A DNA stretch of 23,302 nucleotides from the NCBI GenBank assembly GCA_018814465.1, contig JAHIZR010000103.1:1-23302 (forward strand), written 5' to 3'. Of the stretch, positions 8,797 to 16,822 are shown piece by piece (the first letter of the stretch is position 1; every line of letters begins with the position of its first letter). This DNA comes from a bacterium (lineage in GTDB: Bacteria > Electryoneota > RPQS01). A program made the translations under genes and the position numbers. Under the pieces are notes generated by a model. The model was not told the origin of the DNA, did not search any database, and was given only the letters and a program-made list of their open reading frames with translations.

Positions 8797-9076
8797 CACA
8801 GCGTCCTCATTCTCCTTTGTTGAATATTGCTCAATCCAATTATCTATGTCACGTTTCACATATCGTTCCGAGCAAGCGGACTATCGCTCACTTTGAAAAG
8901 AATACAGATGGATACAATTAAACACAAAACTTAGGCGAATGCAAGTAATCTGAGAGGCTTTTTCTAATTCTACCTCATGGGTTTTATTTAGGTGATATAA
9001 ACTACTTACGTAAGAAATCTCATGCATCAATAAAACTGTCACAATGTCACAAGAACGCATAAAAAACACCGCTGAT
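8797..9076 (-). promoter_or_regulatory. AT-rich upstream region of the C25 gene with short repeats
   Basis: No supported gene is present here. On the minus strand, going toward the C25 ATG, there is a perfect tandem octamer TTGTGACA x2 (forward coordinates 9037-9052) and a perfect 10-bp palindrome CTTACGTAAG (9005-9014). These are plausible regulator sites. Weak promoter-like pairs can be drawn (for example TTGTGT and TATTCT 17 bp apart around 8900-8930), but none stands out. The reading frame at 8881-9135 overlaps the macrodomain gene and has no recognisable features, so it is not called. Confidence 0.35.
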
Positions 9077-9601
9077 TCATCCGCTCTTGCACATCCTACT
9101 CCATGTCTCTTCATATGTATGCAGGTCAGCAGCATTGAAGCAGATGAAGAGGATCAATTGTATTGGGTTGTCCGTATTCCGTATAAAGTGAGAGGTCTCT
9201 TCTAAGGCAATAAAACTTGCCTCTTTAATCGGATAGCCGAAGGCTCCGGTACTAATGGAGGGGAAGGCGATGCTCGCAAGCTTGTAATGCGCGGCAAGCT
9301 CAAGACAATTGCGATAACAGCTTCTCAGCAGATCCGGCTCTCCGTAATTACCGCCGCTCCAGATTGGTCCGACCGTATGAATGATGAACTTTGCCGGAAG
9401 CAAGTGTCCACTCGTCAACTTGGCTTTGCCGGTCTCACAGCCTCCCAGTCTTCTGCATTCCTCTAATAGCGCCGGACCGGCAGCGCGGTGTATTGCACCA
9501 TCTACTCCGCCGCCTCCCAATAGAGAGTTATTCGCGGCATTGACGATGACATCTGCGTTTTGTTCAACGATATTGCCCTGCATTATTTGAATCTCAGCCA
9601 T
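9077..9601 (-). CDS. Macrodomain protein, O-acetyl-ADP-ribose deacetylase (MacroD/YmdB type)
   Basis: The 174-residue protein is a single complete macrodomain. The ligand-binding signatures are present in order: NAANNSLLGGGGVDGAIHRA (residues 21-40, with the family's catalytic-type Asp at 34), GHLLPAKFIIHTVGPIW (65-81) and the phosphate loop SISTGAFGYP (115-124). MacroD-type enzymes remove ADP-ribose from acidic residues and hydrolyse O-acetyl-ADP-ribose to ADP-ribose and acetate in the cytoplasm. The ATG at 9601 has AAGGAG six bases upstream, which fixes the start. It stands alone between the large exported-protein genes and the divergent efflux operon, with no ADP-ribosyltransferase or sirtuin partner in view, so its biological target is unknown. 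Confidence 0.93.
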   Translation of the reverse strand: MAEIQIMQGNIVEQNADVIVNAANNSLLGGGGVDGAIHRAAGPALLEECRRLGGCETGKAKLTSGHLLPAKFIIHTVGPIWSGGNYGEPDLLRSCYRNCLELAAHYKLASIAFPSISTGAFGYPIKEASFIALEETSHFIRNTDNPIQLILFICFNAADLHTYEETWSRMCKSG

Positions 9602-9785
9602 CGCAGTCTCCTTGTTCTTTCCGGCTTCTTCAGGTAATATGCGAAAAAATGTGATTGTCCGACAGTTATTCCAAGAGGACAGGAAGAGGTATGCCTCCGA
9701 AATGGGACTATTTTTGTCTATAAATACTTTTATTCTAGGTAATACAATAACTTATTGAAGCGGGCAAAGCAGGAACGAGTCTTGA

Positions 9786-9823
9786 TATGATATCGTTATA
9801 TTACTATATTGGAATATAACGAT
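9786..9823 (+). promoter_or_regulatory. Probable promoter -10 and ArsR-type operator before the efflux operon
   Basis: TATGAT at 9786-9791 is a good -10 box, but no well-spaced -35 box is visible. It directly abuts a perfect 11-bp inverted repeat, ATCGTTATATT (9792-9802) and AATATAACGAT (9813-9823), with a 10-bp centre. The dyad ends 17 bp before the first ATG of the operon. AT-rich dyads overlapping the start of transcription are typical ArsR/SmtB operators, and an ArsR-type gene is the last gene of this operon. Autoregulation is an inference. Confidence 0.6.
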
Positions 9824-9840
9824 GAAACAACGAATAGGTT

Positions 9841-11190
9841 ATGAAACGAGTACCAATACTATTATTCACCTTCTTGCTGTTCAGTAGCATCGGTTTCGCG
9901 GAAACGTTGACTATAGAGAAGGCGGTCGAGATCGCGTTGGAGCAGAGTTCAGCAGTGCAAGCGGCAGAGTCTCGCGTTGATGCCGCTTCCGAGCTGTATC
10001 GAGAAGCGATCGGTTATCGCCTGCCTTCGGTTGATGTGATGGAGATTGTAGCACGGACGACGAATCCGGCGGAGGCGTTTGCGTTCCAGATGAATCAGGA
10101 ACGCTTCAGTATGCAGGAATTCGGTAATCCCGCGAACGATCCGAACAATCCCGATCCTTTGAATACATACATCACGCGTGCGGAAGCAAGCATGCCGATC
10201 TATACGGGAGGGATGCTGCCTGCTCGGGCGAAGCAAGCGCGTTTGATGGCGAAGGCGGCTAAGTTAGAGTGGGAACGCACGAGAAGTCAAGTCGTGTTCG
10301 ATGTCAGCAAGGCTTATGCTGATTTGCAGAAGGCGCGCGAGAATTTGGATTTGATGCTGCGGATGCGGGAATCCGTGAGACGGCATGTGGAGCGCGCGCG
10401 TAATTTCTATGATGAAGGACTGCTTGTTTCGTCGGAACTGCTGCGCGCTGAAGTACATCTTTCCGAGATTGAAGAGTGGGTGACGATGGCAAACAATGGA
10501 GCCAGCTTAGCCGAAGCGGCGTTGAATTTTCAGATGGGGATTCCGCGCGAAACAGCACAGCAACTCGAACCGCTGCCTGATTATTCCAAGAATATCGGTG
10601 AGTTGAACGAGTGGCTGGCAAAGTCGGAGGAACAACGGCCCGATCTGATGGCGGCGCGTCTGAAAGTGAAAGCCGGCGACTATGAAGCAAAGGCCGCACG
10701 CTCCTCATTCTTACCGGAAATCGGACTGAAGGCGCGTTATGAGTTCTATGACGACAGACTATTCGGAGATAACGGTGAGTCTTGGTCCATTATGGGTGTC
10801 GCAAGAATCAACCTATTCAAGGGTGGTGTTGATCGCGCGAAATGGTCAAGAAACCGCCATGAAGCCAAAGCGAATCATCATGACATGAACCGCTTCGAAG
10901 AAGGAGTGCGGCTCGAAGTGCAGCAGGCTTACGGAGATCTCGAAGCGGCGTTGTTACGGCACGCAACAGCTTCCTCGGCAATGGAGGCCGGACGCGAGAA
11001 TGCACGAGTCGTCGAAGAAAGATTTAATCAAGGGATTGCCAAGATGCTCGATCTTGTGGACGCGGAAACCGCGCTGCGGGAACTGGAAGTCCGCGAGTTG
11101 AGCGCCCGCTATGATGCTTATGTCGCGCACTTCCGGCTGAAGCACGCGGCGGGGACTGCTACAATTGAAAGTAATGAGGATATAAAATGA
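9841..11190 (+). CDS. TolC-like outer-membrane efflux protein
   Basis: The 449-residue protein opens with a signal peptide (MKRVPILLF..., cleavage likely after GFA, about residue 20). It has the two-fold repeated outer-membrane-efflux-protein layout: long helices rich in Ala, Glu and Arg (for example TIEKAVEIALEQSSAVQAAE near the N-terminus) around a central beta element, then a second repeat ending in a run of coiled helices. It would form the trimeric outer-membrane channel of the tripartite pump encoded by the next two genes. Its TGA overlaps the adaptor ATG (ATGA at 11187-11190), so the genes are translationally coupled. The start has only a weak AGG upstream. The length is usual for the family. 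Confidence 0.92.
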   Translation: MKRVPILLFTFLLFSSIGFAETLTIEKAVEIALEQSSAVQAAESRVDAASELYREAIGYRLPSVDVMEIVARTTNPAEAFAFQMNQERFSMQEFGNPANDPNNPDPLNTYITRAEASMPIYTGGMLPARAKQARLMAKAAKLEWERTRSQVVFDVSKAYADLQKARENLDLMLRMRESVRRHVERARNFYDEGLLVSSELLRAEVHLSEIEEWVTMANNGASLAEAALNFQMGIPRETAQQLEPLPDYSKNIGELNEWLAKSEEQRPDLMAARLKVKAGDYEAKAARSSFLPEIGLKARYEFYDDRLFGDNGESWSIMGVARINLFKGGVDRAKWSRNRHEAKANHHDMNRFEEGVRLEVQQAYGDLEAALLRHATASSAMEAGRENARVVEERFNQGIAKMLDLVDAETALRELEVRELSARYDAYVAHFRLKHAAGTATIESNEDIK

Positions 11191-12248
11191 TACGGTTAGT
11201 TTTTTTAATTGTTACAACAGCGGCTTTGATGTTTGCCGGATGCTCTCACGAAGCGGAGACTTCCGCGGCTGATCCCGTCACAATTTCGGCAGACGTGATG
11301 AAAGTCGAAAGCAAAGTCAGTCCGCGCGAGGTTGAAGTCTATGGAACTATCCATGCCGGGAAGGAAGCGACGCTGACCAGCCGCGCGACGGGACCTGTGG
11401 TACGCGTCTTAGTGGGTGCGGGCGACATTGTGAAAAAAGGCGATGTTCTGATCGAACTGGAAGAACGCATGAGTGGAGGCCAACTCGCGCAGGCGCAGGG
11501 CGCGCTGGCGCAGGCGCAGGCGGCACTGTCGGTAGCCGTGAAGAACTACACGAGATTCCAATCGCTCTATAAAAAGGATGCCTGCTCGGAACTCGAACTG
11601 GATATGGCTCGCATGCAGTATGAACAGGCGTCCGGCGCCGTTGAACAAGCATCGGGCGCGGTGCAGACCGCCGCTTCCGTTGCGGATGAGGCTAAGGTTC
11701 GCGCACCGTTCGATGCGACAGTCGTACAGACGATGATCGATGTAGGCGACTTAGCCGCGCCGGGCCGACCGTTAGTGCAGGTGCAGTCCAATGCGGGACG
11801 CGAGTTTGTCATGCAAATTCGCGCAAGTTTGGTCGACTATATGAAGATCGGCGACGAGATTCATATTCGCTTGAATAATCCGGAACGGCTGGTGGAAGCG
11901 GTTATCACGGAGGTTGCGGGAGGAGCCGATCCGGCGACGCATACTTTCTTAGTGAAAGCCGTGTTGAGTTCGGACGACGTTCGCGCTGGAGTGGCGGGTC
12001 ATGCCTTGATCAAGTCCGAAGCTGAGAAAAAGCTACTTGTTCCGGCTAATGCGATCTATCGTATCGGAGGTCTGGAGTTGGTTTCGATAGTAGATGGAGA
12101 GGGCACGACGCATACGCGAGCAGTAACGACACGTGCTTCCGGTTCGGGCATGGTGGAAATTCTGTCCGGCTTAACTGGCGGCGAAGAACTTGTCATCAAT
12201 CGCACCGGTCCGATCAGCGAAGGAACTCGTATTGAAGGTCTGAGGTAA
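11187..12248 (+). CDS. RND efflux periplasmic adaptor lipoprotein
   Basis: The 353-residue membrane-fusion protein starts with a type II signal peptide and a lipobox (LMFAGC, lipidated Cys19). Next come the first half of a lipoyl-like domain (about 60-92), an alpha-helical hairpin (about 95-165), the second lipoyl half (KVRAPFDATVVQTMIDVGDL, about 170-189), a beta-barrel domain and a membrane-proximal domain. It should link the TolC-like channel to the RND permease. The hairpin carries a seven-residue duplication on each helix, placed symmetrically (described separately). It overlaps its upstream neighbour by 4 bp and its TAA overlaps the permease ATG by 1 bp. The substrate cannot be read from the sequence; there is no N-terminal His/Met-rich metal-binding segment. 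Confidence 0.92.
   Translation: MIRLVFLIVTTAALMFAGCSHEAETSAADPVTISADVMKVESKVSPREVEVYGTIHAGKEATLTSRATGPVVRVLVGAGDIVKKGDVLIELEERMSGGQLAQAQGALAQAQAALSVAVKNYTRFQSLYKKDACSELELDMARMQYEQASGAVEQASGAVQTAASVADEAKVRAPFDATVVQTMIDVGDLAAPGRPLVQVQSNAGREFVMQIRASLVDYMKIGDEIHIRLNNPERLVEAVITEVAGGADPATHTFLVKAVLSSDDVRAGVAGHALIKSEAEKKLLVPANAIYRIGGLELVSIVDGEGTTHTRAVTTRASGSGMVEILSGLTGGEELVINRTGPISEGTRIEGLR
11487..11663 (+). repeat. Paired 7-residue duplications in the adaptor hairpin
   Basis: Residues 101-107 and 108-114 read AQAQGAL and AQAQAAL (bases 11487-11528). Residues 146-152 and 153-159 both read EQASGAV (11622-11663). The two pairs lie equally far from residue 130 at the hairpin turn, so they face each other on the antiparallel helices. 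The EQASGAV copies differ at five of 21 bases, all third codon positions. Confidence 0.85.
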
Positions 12249-15200
12249 TGAGTCAGAACGAAGATAGAAATATTCAAGGTTCAAATGAACCGATGACAGA
12301 GGCGCAAGAAAAAGAAGCCGCACATTTGCGGGATCTCGAACAGACGAGGCGGCAAGCCAAGCGCGAAAAGATGGCGCGCCGCAAGATCGGTATTTCGGGG
12401 AAGATCGCTTCCGCGTTTTTGGATTCCAAGCTGACGCCGCTGCTGATTGTCGCGTCGTTGTTAGTGGGCTTACTGGCGGTGACGATCACGCCCCGCGAAG
12501 AAGAACCGCAGATTAAGGTTCCGATGGTGGATGTGACCATCGGGATGCCCGGCGCGACGCCGACGGAGATCGAACAGCGCATCATTACGCCCGCCGAGAA
12601 GCTGCTCTATGAAATCGAAAATGTCGAGTATATTTATTCGACGTCGCGTCCTTCCGGCGGCATGATTATCGTGCGGTTTTTCGTGGGAACCGATCCGGAT
12701 CAGGCGGTGCTGCGAGTTCATGCAAAGCTGATGTCCGCAAGAGATCAGATGCCGCAGGGGGCGATGGAACCTCTGGTGAAGCTGCGGACGATCGACGACG
12801 TGCCGGCAGCGGCTTATACGCTGTGGGGAGAAGATAAGACTCCTGCGGAATTGCGCCGTGTCGCGGATGAATTAAAAGCTGAAGTCACACGGCATCCACG
12901 CGTCGCGAAGACCTGGATACTGGGCGGGCAGCAGCGAGTGGTGCGAGTCGTTTTGGACCGCGACCGGCTCGCCGCCTACAACGCTTCCATCCTGCAGGCG
13001 TATCAGGCTTTATCCGGCGCGAACTGGGCGCTGCCCGCAGGCGAATTGGCGGCGGGCAACACCGTGATGGATATTCGAGTGGGGGATTTTCTGAATACCG
13101 AAGACGATGTGAAGCATACCGTGATTGGTGTTTACCAGAATCGTCCGGTCTATTTGCAGGATGTGGCGGACGTAATTGACGGACCCGAAGAACCGGCACA
13201 ATATGTGTGGATGGGAAGCGGACCGGCGGCGGCGGAAAAAGATATCGACCGCGTCGGAGTGGATGCCGCTGCGGTGACGCTTTCCATTGCCAAGAAACCG
13301 GGAACGAATGCGATTGATCTGGTGACGGATCTGGACAAGCAGATCGAACAACTGCACGGAACGGTCATCCCAAGCGATGTGCATATCACGAAAACCCGCG
13401 ATTACGGCTTCACGGCAAAAGAGAAGTCAAACGAGCTCATCTTTCATGTCTTTTTAGCGACGATCTCAGTTGTGCTGTTAATGTGGCTGATGCTGGGACG
13501 CAAGGAAGCAATTGTTGTGCTGGTAGCGGTTCCCGTGACGCTTGCTTTAACGCTGGCGGCGAGCTATATGTTCGGTTATACGCTGAACCGCGTAACGCTG
13601 TTTGCGCTGATTTTCTCGATCGGTATTCTGGTGGATGATGCGATTGTTGTCGTGGAGAATATTCATAGGCATTATTCGCTGAAATGGACGAACGCGCGGC
13701 ACGCGACTGTGTTCGGCGTCGATGAGGTGGGGAATCCGACCATTCTGGCGACGTTCACAGTGATCGGCGCGCTGCTGCCGCTGGCTTTTGTGTCGGGCTT
13801 AATGGGGCCGTATATGCGTCCGATTCCGGTGAATGCGTCGGCGGCGATGTTCTTTTCGCTGTTAGTGGCGTTCATCGTTTCGCCGTGGCTGACCTACCGG
13901 TTGTTTGGAGCGGGTAACAAGAACGGCGGCGGTCACCAGCATTTCGATGAGACGGAAGAAGAAGGCAAATTGCACCGGATCTATGCTCGTGTGATGAAGC
14001 CGCTGATCGAGAATTCCAAGAAGCGTTATTTGGCTTTGGGTGCGGTTGTTGTTTTGTTATTACTGTCAATGGCGCTGCTGCCGCTGCGGGCAGTGGTCGT
14101 GAAAATGATGCCCTATGACAACAAGAGCGAGATTCAGGTTGTGATCGACGCGCCGGAGGAGTTCTCTCTTGAACGGACGAACGCGGCGGCGCGTGAGATG
14201 GCGGCGGTATTTAAAGACATGCCGCAAGTGACGGACTATCAAGTCTATGTCGGGACGTCCGCACCGTTCAACTTCAATGGACTTGTCCGTTATTATTTCA
14301 TGCGCAGCGGATCGAATGTAGCGGATATTCAAGTTAATCTTGTCGATAAGCATTTGCGCAGTGAAGCGAGCCACGATTTCGCCAAGCGAGTGCGCAAGCT
14401 GCTGCAGCCGATTGCCGAGAAACACGGTGTGAATCTGAAGGTTACTGAAGTGCCGCCCGGGCCGCCGGTCTTGTCGACGATGGTTGCGGAAATCTACGGT
14501 CCGAGCGCAAATGAACGCATTCGCTTAGCCGGTCAGGTGAAGGAGATCTTTGAAACCACCGAAGGTATCGTTGATGTCGATTGGATGGTCGAGGATGCCG
14601 CGCCGCGAACCGAGCTGATTGTGGACAAGGAAAAGGCAATTCGCTCGGGTGTGACGGCTGAACAAGTGGCGCGCACACTGCGAGTGGCGGTAGCCGGGAA
14701 TGACGCCGGACTGCTCCACGTGGAACATGACCGCTCGGCAGTGCCGATCCGGCTGCAATTAGATCGCGCGCAGCGGGCCAACGTCGAGGACCTTCTCAAC
14801 CTGACGGTTCACGGCGGCGATGGCCGCATGATTCCGCTGGGCGAATTGGTGACTCTGAAAGAGACCACTCGCGAACCGTTTATCTATCACAAGAATCTGC
14901 AGCCGGTGACCTATGTGACCGGAGAAGTCGCCGGAACGGAGGAATCGCCCGTTTACGGTATTCTGAATATGAATGAGCGGATTGAAGCGATTCCGACTCC
15001 CGATGGGAACAGAATGGAAATCATGTCCACGCACATGCCGGACAACAGTCAGCAGTATGCGATGAAGTGGGATGGCGAGTGGCATATAACCTATGAAGTG
15101 TTCCGCGATATGGGGATGGCGTTCGGGATTGTCGTACTGTTGATTTACGTGTTGGTCGTTGGCTGGTTCGGATCGTTCGTAACGCCTTTGGTCATCATGG

Positions 15201-15604
15201 CGCCGATTCCGCTGACTCTGATCGGCATTCTGCCGGGTCATGCGATGCTGGGGACATTTTTTACGGCAACCTCGATGATCGGATTCATTGCGCTTTCGGG
15301 CATCGTGGTGCGCAACTCGATTCTGTTGGTTGACTTCATCAATTTGGAATTGAAGGCCGGCGAGACAATCGAGAATGCGGTACTGAAGGCGGGAGCGGTG
15401 CGTTTCCGGCCCATCGTTCTGACTGCGCTGGCTTTGGTGGTTGGAGCAGGTGTCATCTACCTTGATCCTATTTTCCAAGGGCTGGCGGTGGCGCTGATCG
15501 CGGGTGTGGTTGTCTCGACCGCGCTGACGCTGGTGGTTATCCCCCTGCTGTACTATATGTATGTAAAAGCCGCAGGCGCTGATCATATCATTAATAAAGA
15601 ATAA
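12248..15604 (+). CDS. RND-family inner-membrane efflux permease
   Basis: The 1118-residue protein has the RND layout: a transmembrane helix near 62-82, a large periplasmic loop, helices from about 397 on, a second periplasmic loop and a closing helix bundle (about 955-1105). Helix 4 reads SIGILVDDAIVVVEN, with the paired proton-relay Asp463-Asp464 of AcrB-type pumps. A 50-residue, highly charged helical N-terminal extension precedes the first membrane helix, longer than in AcrB. The linker after helix 6 has a GGGHQHFDETEEE stretch. It uses the proton gradient to drive export together with the two preceding genes. The start overlaps the adaptor stop (TAATG). I cannot decide between drug (HAE) and metal (HME) classes by eye. 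Confidence 0.95.
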   Translation: MSQNEDRNIQGSNEPMTEAQEKEAAHLRDLEQTRRQAKREKMARRKIGISGKIASAFLDSKLTPLLIVASLLVGLLAVTITPREEEPQIKVPMVDVTIGMPGATPTEIEQRIITPAEKLLYEIENVEYIYSTSRPSGGMIIVRFFVGTDPDQAVLRVHAKLMSARDQMPQGAMEPLVKLRTIDDVPAAAYTLWGEDKTPAELRRVADELKAEVTRHPRVAKTWILGGQQRVVRVVLDRDRLAAYNASILQAYQALSGANWALPAGELAAGNTVMDIRVGDFLNTEDDVKHTVIGVYQNRPVYLQDVADVIDGPEEPAQYVWMGSGPAAAEKDIDRVGVDAAAVTLSIAKKPGTNAIDLVTDLDKQIEQLHGTVIPSDVHITKTRDYGFTAKEKSNELIFHVFLATISVVLLMWLMLGRKEAIVVLVAVPVTLALTLAASYMFGYTLNRVTLFALIFSIGILVDDAIVVVENIHRHYSLKWTNARHATVFGVDEVGNPTILATFTVIGALLPLAFVSGLMGPYMRPIPVNASAAMFFSLLVAFIVSPWLTYRLFGAGNKNGGGHQHFDETEEEGKLHRIYARVMKPLIENSKKRYLALGAVVVLLLLSMALLPLRAVVVKMMPYDNKSEIQVVIDAPEEFSLERTNAAAREMAAVFKDMPQVTDYQVYVGTSAPFNFNGLVRYYFMRSGSNVADIQVNLVDKHLRSEASHDFAKRVRKLLQPIAEKHGVNLKVTEVPPGPPVLSTMVAEIYGPSANERIRLAGQVKEIFETTEGIVDVDWMVEDAAPRTELIVDKEKAIRSGVTAEQVARTLRVAVAGNDAGLLHVEHDRSAVPIRLQLDRAQRANVEDLLNLTVHGGDGRMIPLGELVTLKETTREPFIYHKNLQPVTYVTGEVAGTEESPVYGILNMNERIEAIPTPDGNRMEIMSTHMPDNSQQYAMKWDGEWHITYEVFRDMGMAFGIVVLLIYVLVVGWFGSFVTPLVIMAPIPLTLIGILPGHAMLGTFFTATSMIGFIALSGIVVRNSILLVDFINLELKAGETIENAVLKAGAVRFRPIVLTALALVVGAGVIYLDPIFQGLAVALIAGVVVSTALTLVVIPLLYYMYVKAAGADHIINKE

Positions 15605-15623
15605 TCATAAAGGTACTCCAATC

Positions 15624-15812
15624 ATGCGAGTAGAAGAAGCACTTCGTTTAATGGGCGGCACCATTATGCTGCTGGGAATCGCTTTAAGTTATTGGATCAA
15701 TCCGTGGTGGCTGTTACTGTCCGTTTTTGTCGCGCTGAACCTGATTCAATCCGCCTTCAGCAAGTGGTGTCCGGCGATGATTTTCCTGAAAAAATTCGGT
15801 CTCAAGCCTTGA
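15624..15812 (+). CDS. Small DUF2892/YgaP-like inner-membrane protein
   Basis: A 62-residue protein with two closely spaced hydrophobic segments (about 12-25 and 27-43) and a conserved-looking NPWW between them, followed by SAFSKWCPAMIFLKKFG. This matches the DUF2892 membrane module that also forms the C-terminus of the YgaP rhodanese. The WCP cysteine near the end of the second helix is typical. It lies 19 bp after the RND permease gene with an AAAGG ribosome site, so it belongs to the efflux operon. Function is unknown; its repeated pairing with pumps and sulphur-transfer domains suggests a role at the inner membrane. Confidence 0.8.
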   Translation: MRVEEALRLMGGTIMLLGIALSYWINPWWLLLSVFVALNLIQSAFSKWCPAMIFLKKFGLKP

Positions 15813-15840
15813 TAATCCCGATTCTTCCGGAGAAATTACA

Positions 15841-16125
15841 ATGAGAATGCTGATGATTATCCTGAACTCGAAAGTTCGGGAAGAAATGGAGATCCTCCTG
15901 CAGCGGGAAGGAGTCGAAGGATTCACCGAGGTTCCCGACGTGCTCGGGCTGGGTTCAACGGGAGCCAGAATGGGATCCGCCGTGCATCCCGAGACTTCCT
16001 CCATGATTATGGTTCTGTTGGAGGAGGCAAAACTGAATAAGCTGCTGAGTACAATCGATGAATATTGTACCGACTGTCAGCAGCATATCAAGATGGTACA
16101 CTGGCCGGTGGAAACCGTGCAGTGA
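15841..16125 (+). CDS. P-II-like transporter-associated protein (PG0541-like)
   Basis: The 94-residue protein has the ferredoxin-like beta-alpha-beta pattern of P-II/CutA-like proteins: MLMIILNS strand, helix KVREEMEILLQREG, FTEVPDVLG strand and loop, a second SMIMVLL strand and helix, and a closing MVHWPVETV strand. It resembles small proteins annotated as PG0541 family transporter-associated proteins, found beside RND pumps in Bacteroidetes; that name is from memory. It has Cys76-x2-Cys79-x2-His82 (CTDCQQH), a possible metal-binding cluster. GGAGA lies 8 bp before the ATG. It probably senses a ligand or modulates the pump rather than nitrogen status; the usual uridylylation T-loop Tyr context is not evident. 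Confidence 0.72.
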   Translation: MRMLMIILNSKVREEMEILLQREGVEGFTEVPDVLGLGSTGARMGSAVHPETSSMIMVLLEEAKLNKLLSTIDEYCTDCQQHIKMVHWPVETVQ

Positions 16126-16160
16126 GCTGTCGCAATCCAATTACCTGAATCGAGCAACGA

Positions 16161-16487
16161 ATGGCAAAAGATCCCAGTCCCAAACTGCGCAGCCGCGTCG
16201 CAATTGTGCTGAAAGCAATGGGCGATCCGCACCGCCTGGAAATCCTCTATCAACTTCGCGAAACCGACTTGCGTGTGAAAGACCTTGTCAATAATCTTGG
16301 CAGCAGTCAGGCGAATATCTCCAAACATCTCGCGACACTAAAAAGCGCCGGACTCATCGACTACCGTCAGGAAGGAGTCAGCCGCTACTATCACATCACT
16401 GATCCGACCGTCTTCACTATCTGCGATGCGGTTTGCAATACGGTTGAGCGCAGAATCGAGAATGATGCCTCGATTCTGAATGAATAA
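16161..16487 (+). CDS. ArsR/SmtB-family transcriptional repressor
   Basis: The 108-residue protein is a winged-helix regulator: MGDPHRLEILYQL (20-32), helix-turn-helix RVKDLVNNLGSSQANISKHLATLKSAGL (about 38-65) and wing IDYRQEGVSRYYHI (66-79). It lacks the CxC of classical arsenic sensors in the recognition helix; its only cysteines are Cys88 and Cys92 (ICDAVC) in the C-terminal helix, where SmtB/CzrA proteins place their alpha-5 metal site. As the last gene of the efflux operon it probably represses the whole operon, releasing DNA on binding metal or thiol modification. The likely operator is the inverted repeat at 9792-9823. A strong terminator follows. Confidence 0.9.
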   Translation: MAKDPSPKLRSRVAIVLKAMGDPHRLEILYQLRETDLRVKDLVNNLGSSQANISKHLATLKSAGLIDYRQEGVSRYYHITDPTVFTICDAVCNTVERRIENDASILNE

Positions 16488-16512
16488 AGCAGTTCTATGT
16501 TTGTGCTCATGG

Positions 16513-16548
16513 AAGGAGTCGCGATCTATGGGTCGCGGCTCCTTTTTT
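16513..16548 (+). terminator. Intrinsic terminator of the efflux operon
   Basis: AAGGAGTCGCGATC (16513-16526) pairs with GGTCGCGGCTCCTT (16531-16544) around a 4-nt loop, with a T-G wobble, and runs into six T residues (16543-16548). It begins 26 bp after the ArsR stop codon and closes the operon. Confidence 0.92.
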
Positions 16549-16628
16549 ATTGGAAAATCGACAGTCAGCAGCAGGAATAATGACCCGCCTCAGCTTGGCT
16601 CGGTTTGTGCACTGAAATCCGTGACTAT

Positions 16629-16788
16629 TCTTGTGAGCTTTAAGGATTAATGTAGCCGTTTCGCAACAAAAAACTCATTGATTCTCAACAGAGAATCCAT
16701 ATCTATAGCCGAGGCTGCGCAAACCAGAGACACAGCGTGAATCTCCTGCCTATCTTGTGAGGCAATTGGGGACGCCAATCTCACAAGA
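16629..16788 (+). promoter_or_regulatory. Repeat-rich control region before the kinase-like gene
   Basis: The 335 bp between the terminator and the kinase ATG contain no other gene. TTGATT (16678-16683) with TATCTA (16700-16705) or TCTATA (16702-16707) is a plausible promoter. A perfect 7-bp inverted repeat, GATTCTC/GAGAATC with a 4-nt loop (16680-16697), overlaps it. Further down, TCTTGTGAG (16753-16761) and CTCACAAGA (16780-16788) enclose a second stem, ATTGG/CCAAT, giving a 14-bp hairpin with a 3-nt bulge. The same TCTTGTGAG also occurs at 16629-16637. These are likely regulator sites or leader structures. Confidence 0.5.
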
Positions 16789-16822
16789 ACGGACAAGAAA
16801 ACGAATTCCTAACCTGGTGACT

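Noticed and set aside
8881..9135. 84-codon minus-strand frame between the macrodomain and C25 genes
   Set aside because: It overlaps the end of the macrodomain gene in another frame, is low in recognisable features and has no ribosome site.
14759..15586. 275-codon minus-strand open frame
   Set aside because: It is antisense to the C-terminal membrane half of the RND permease and is rich in His, Arg and Gln, as expected from the complement of membrane-protein codons.
16757..16822. GTG start adding 22 residues to the kinase-like protein
   Set aside because: The GTG lies in the left arm of an inverted repeat and lacks a ribosome site; the added residues do not extend a known domain. It remains possible.
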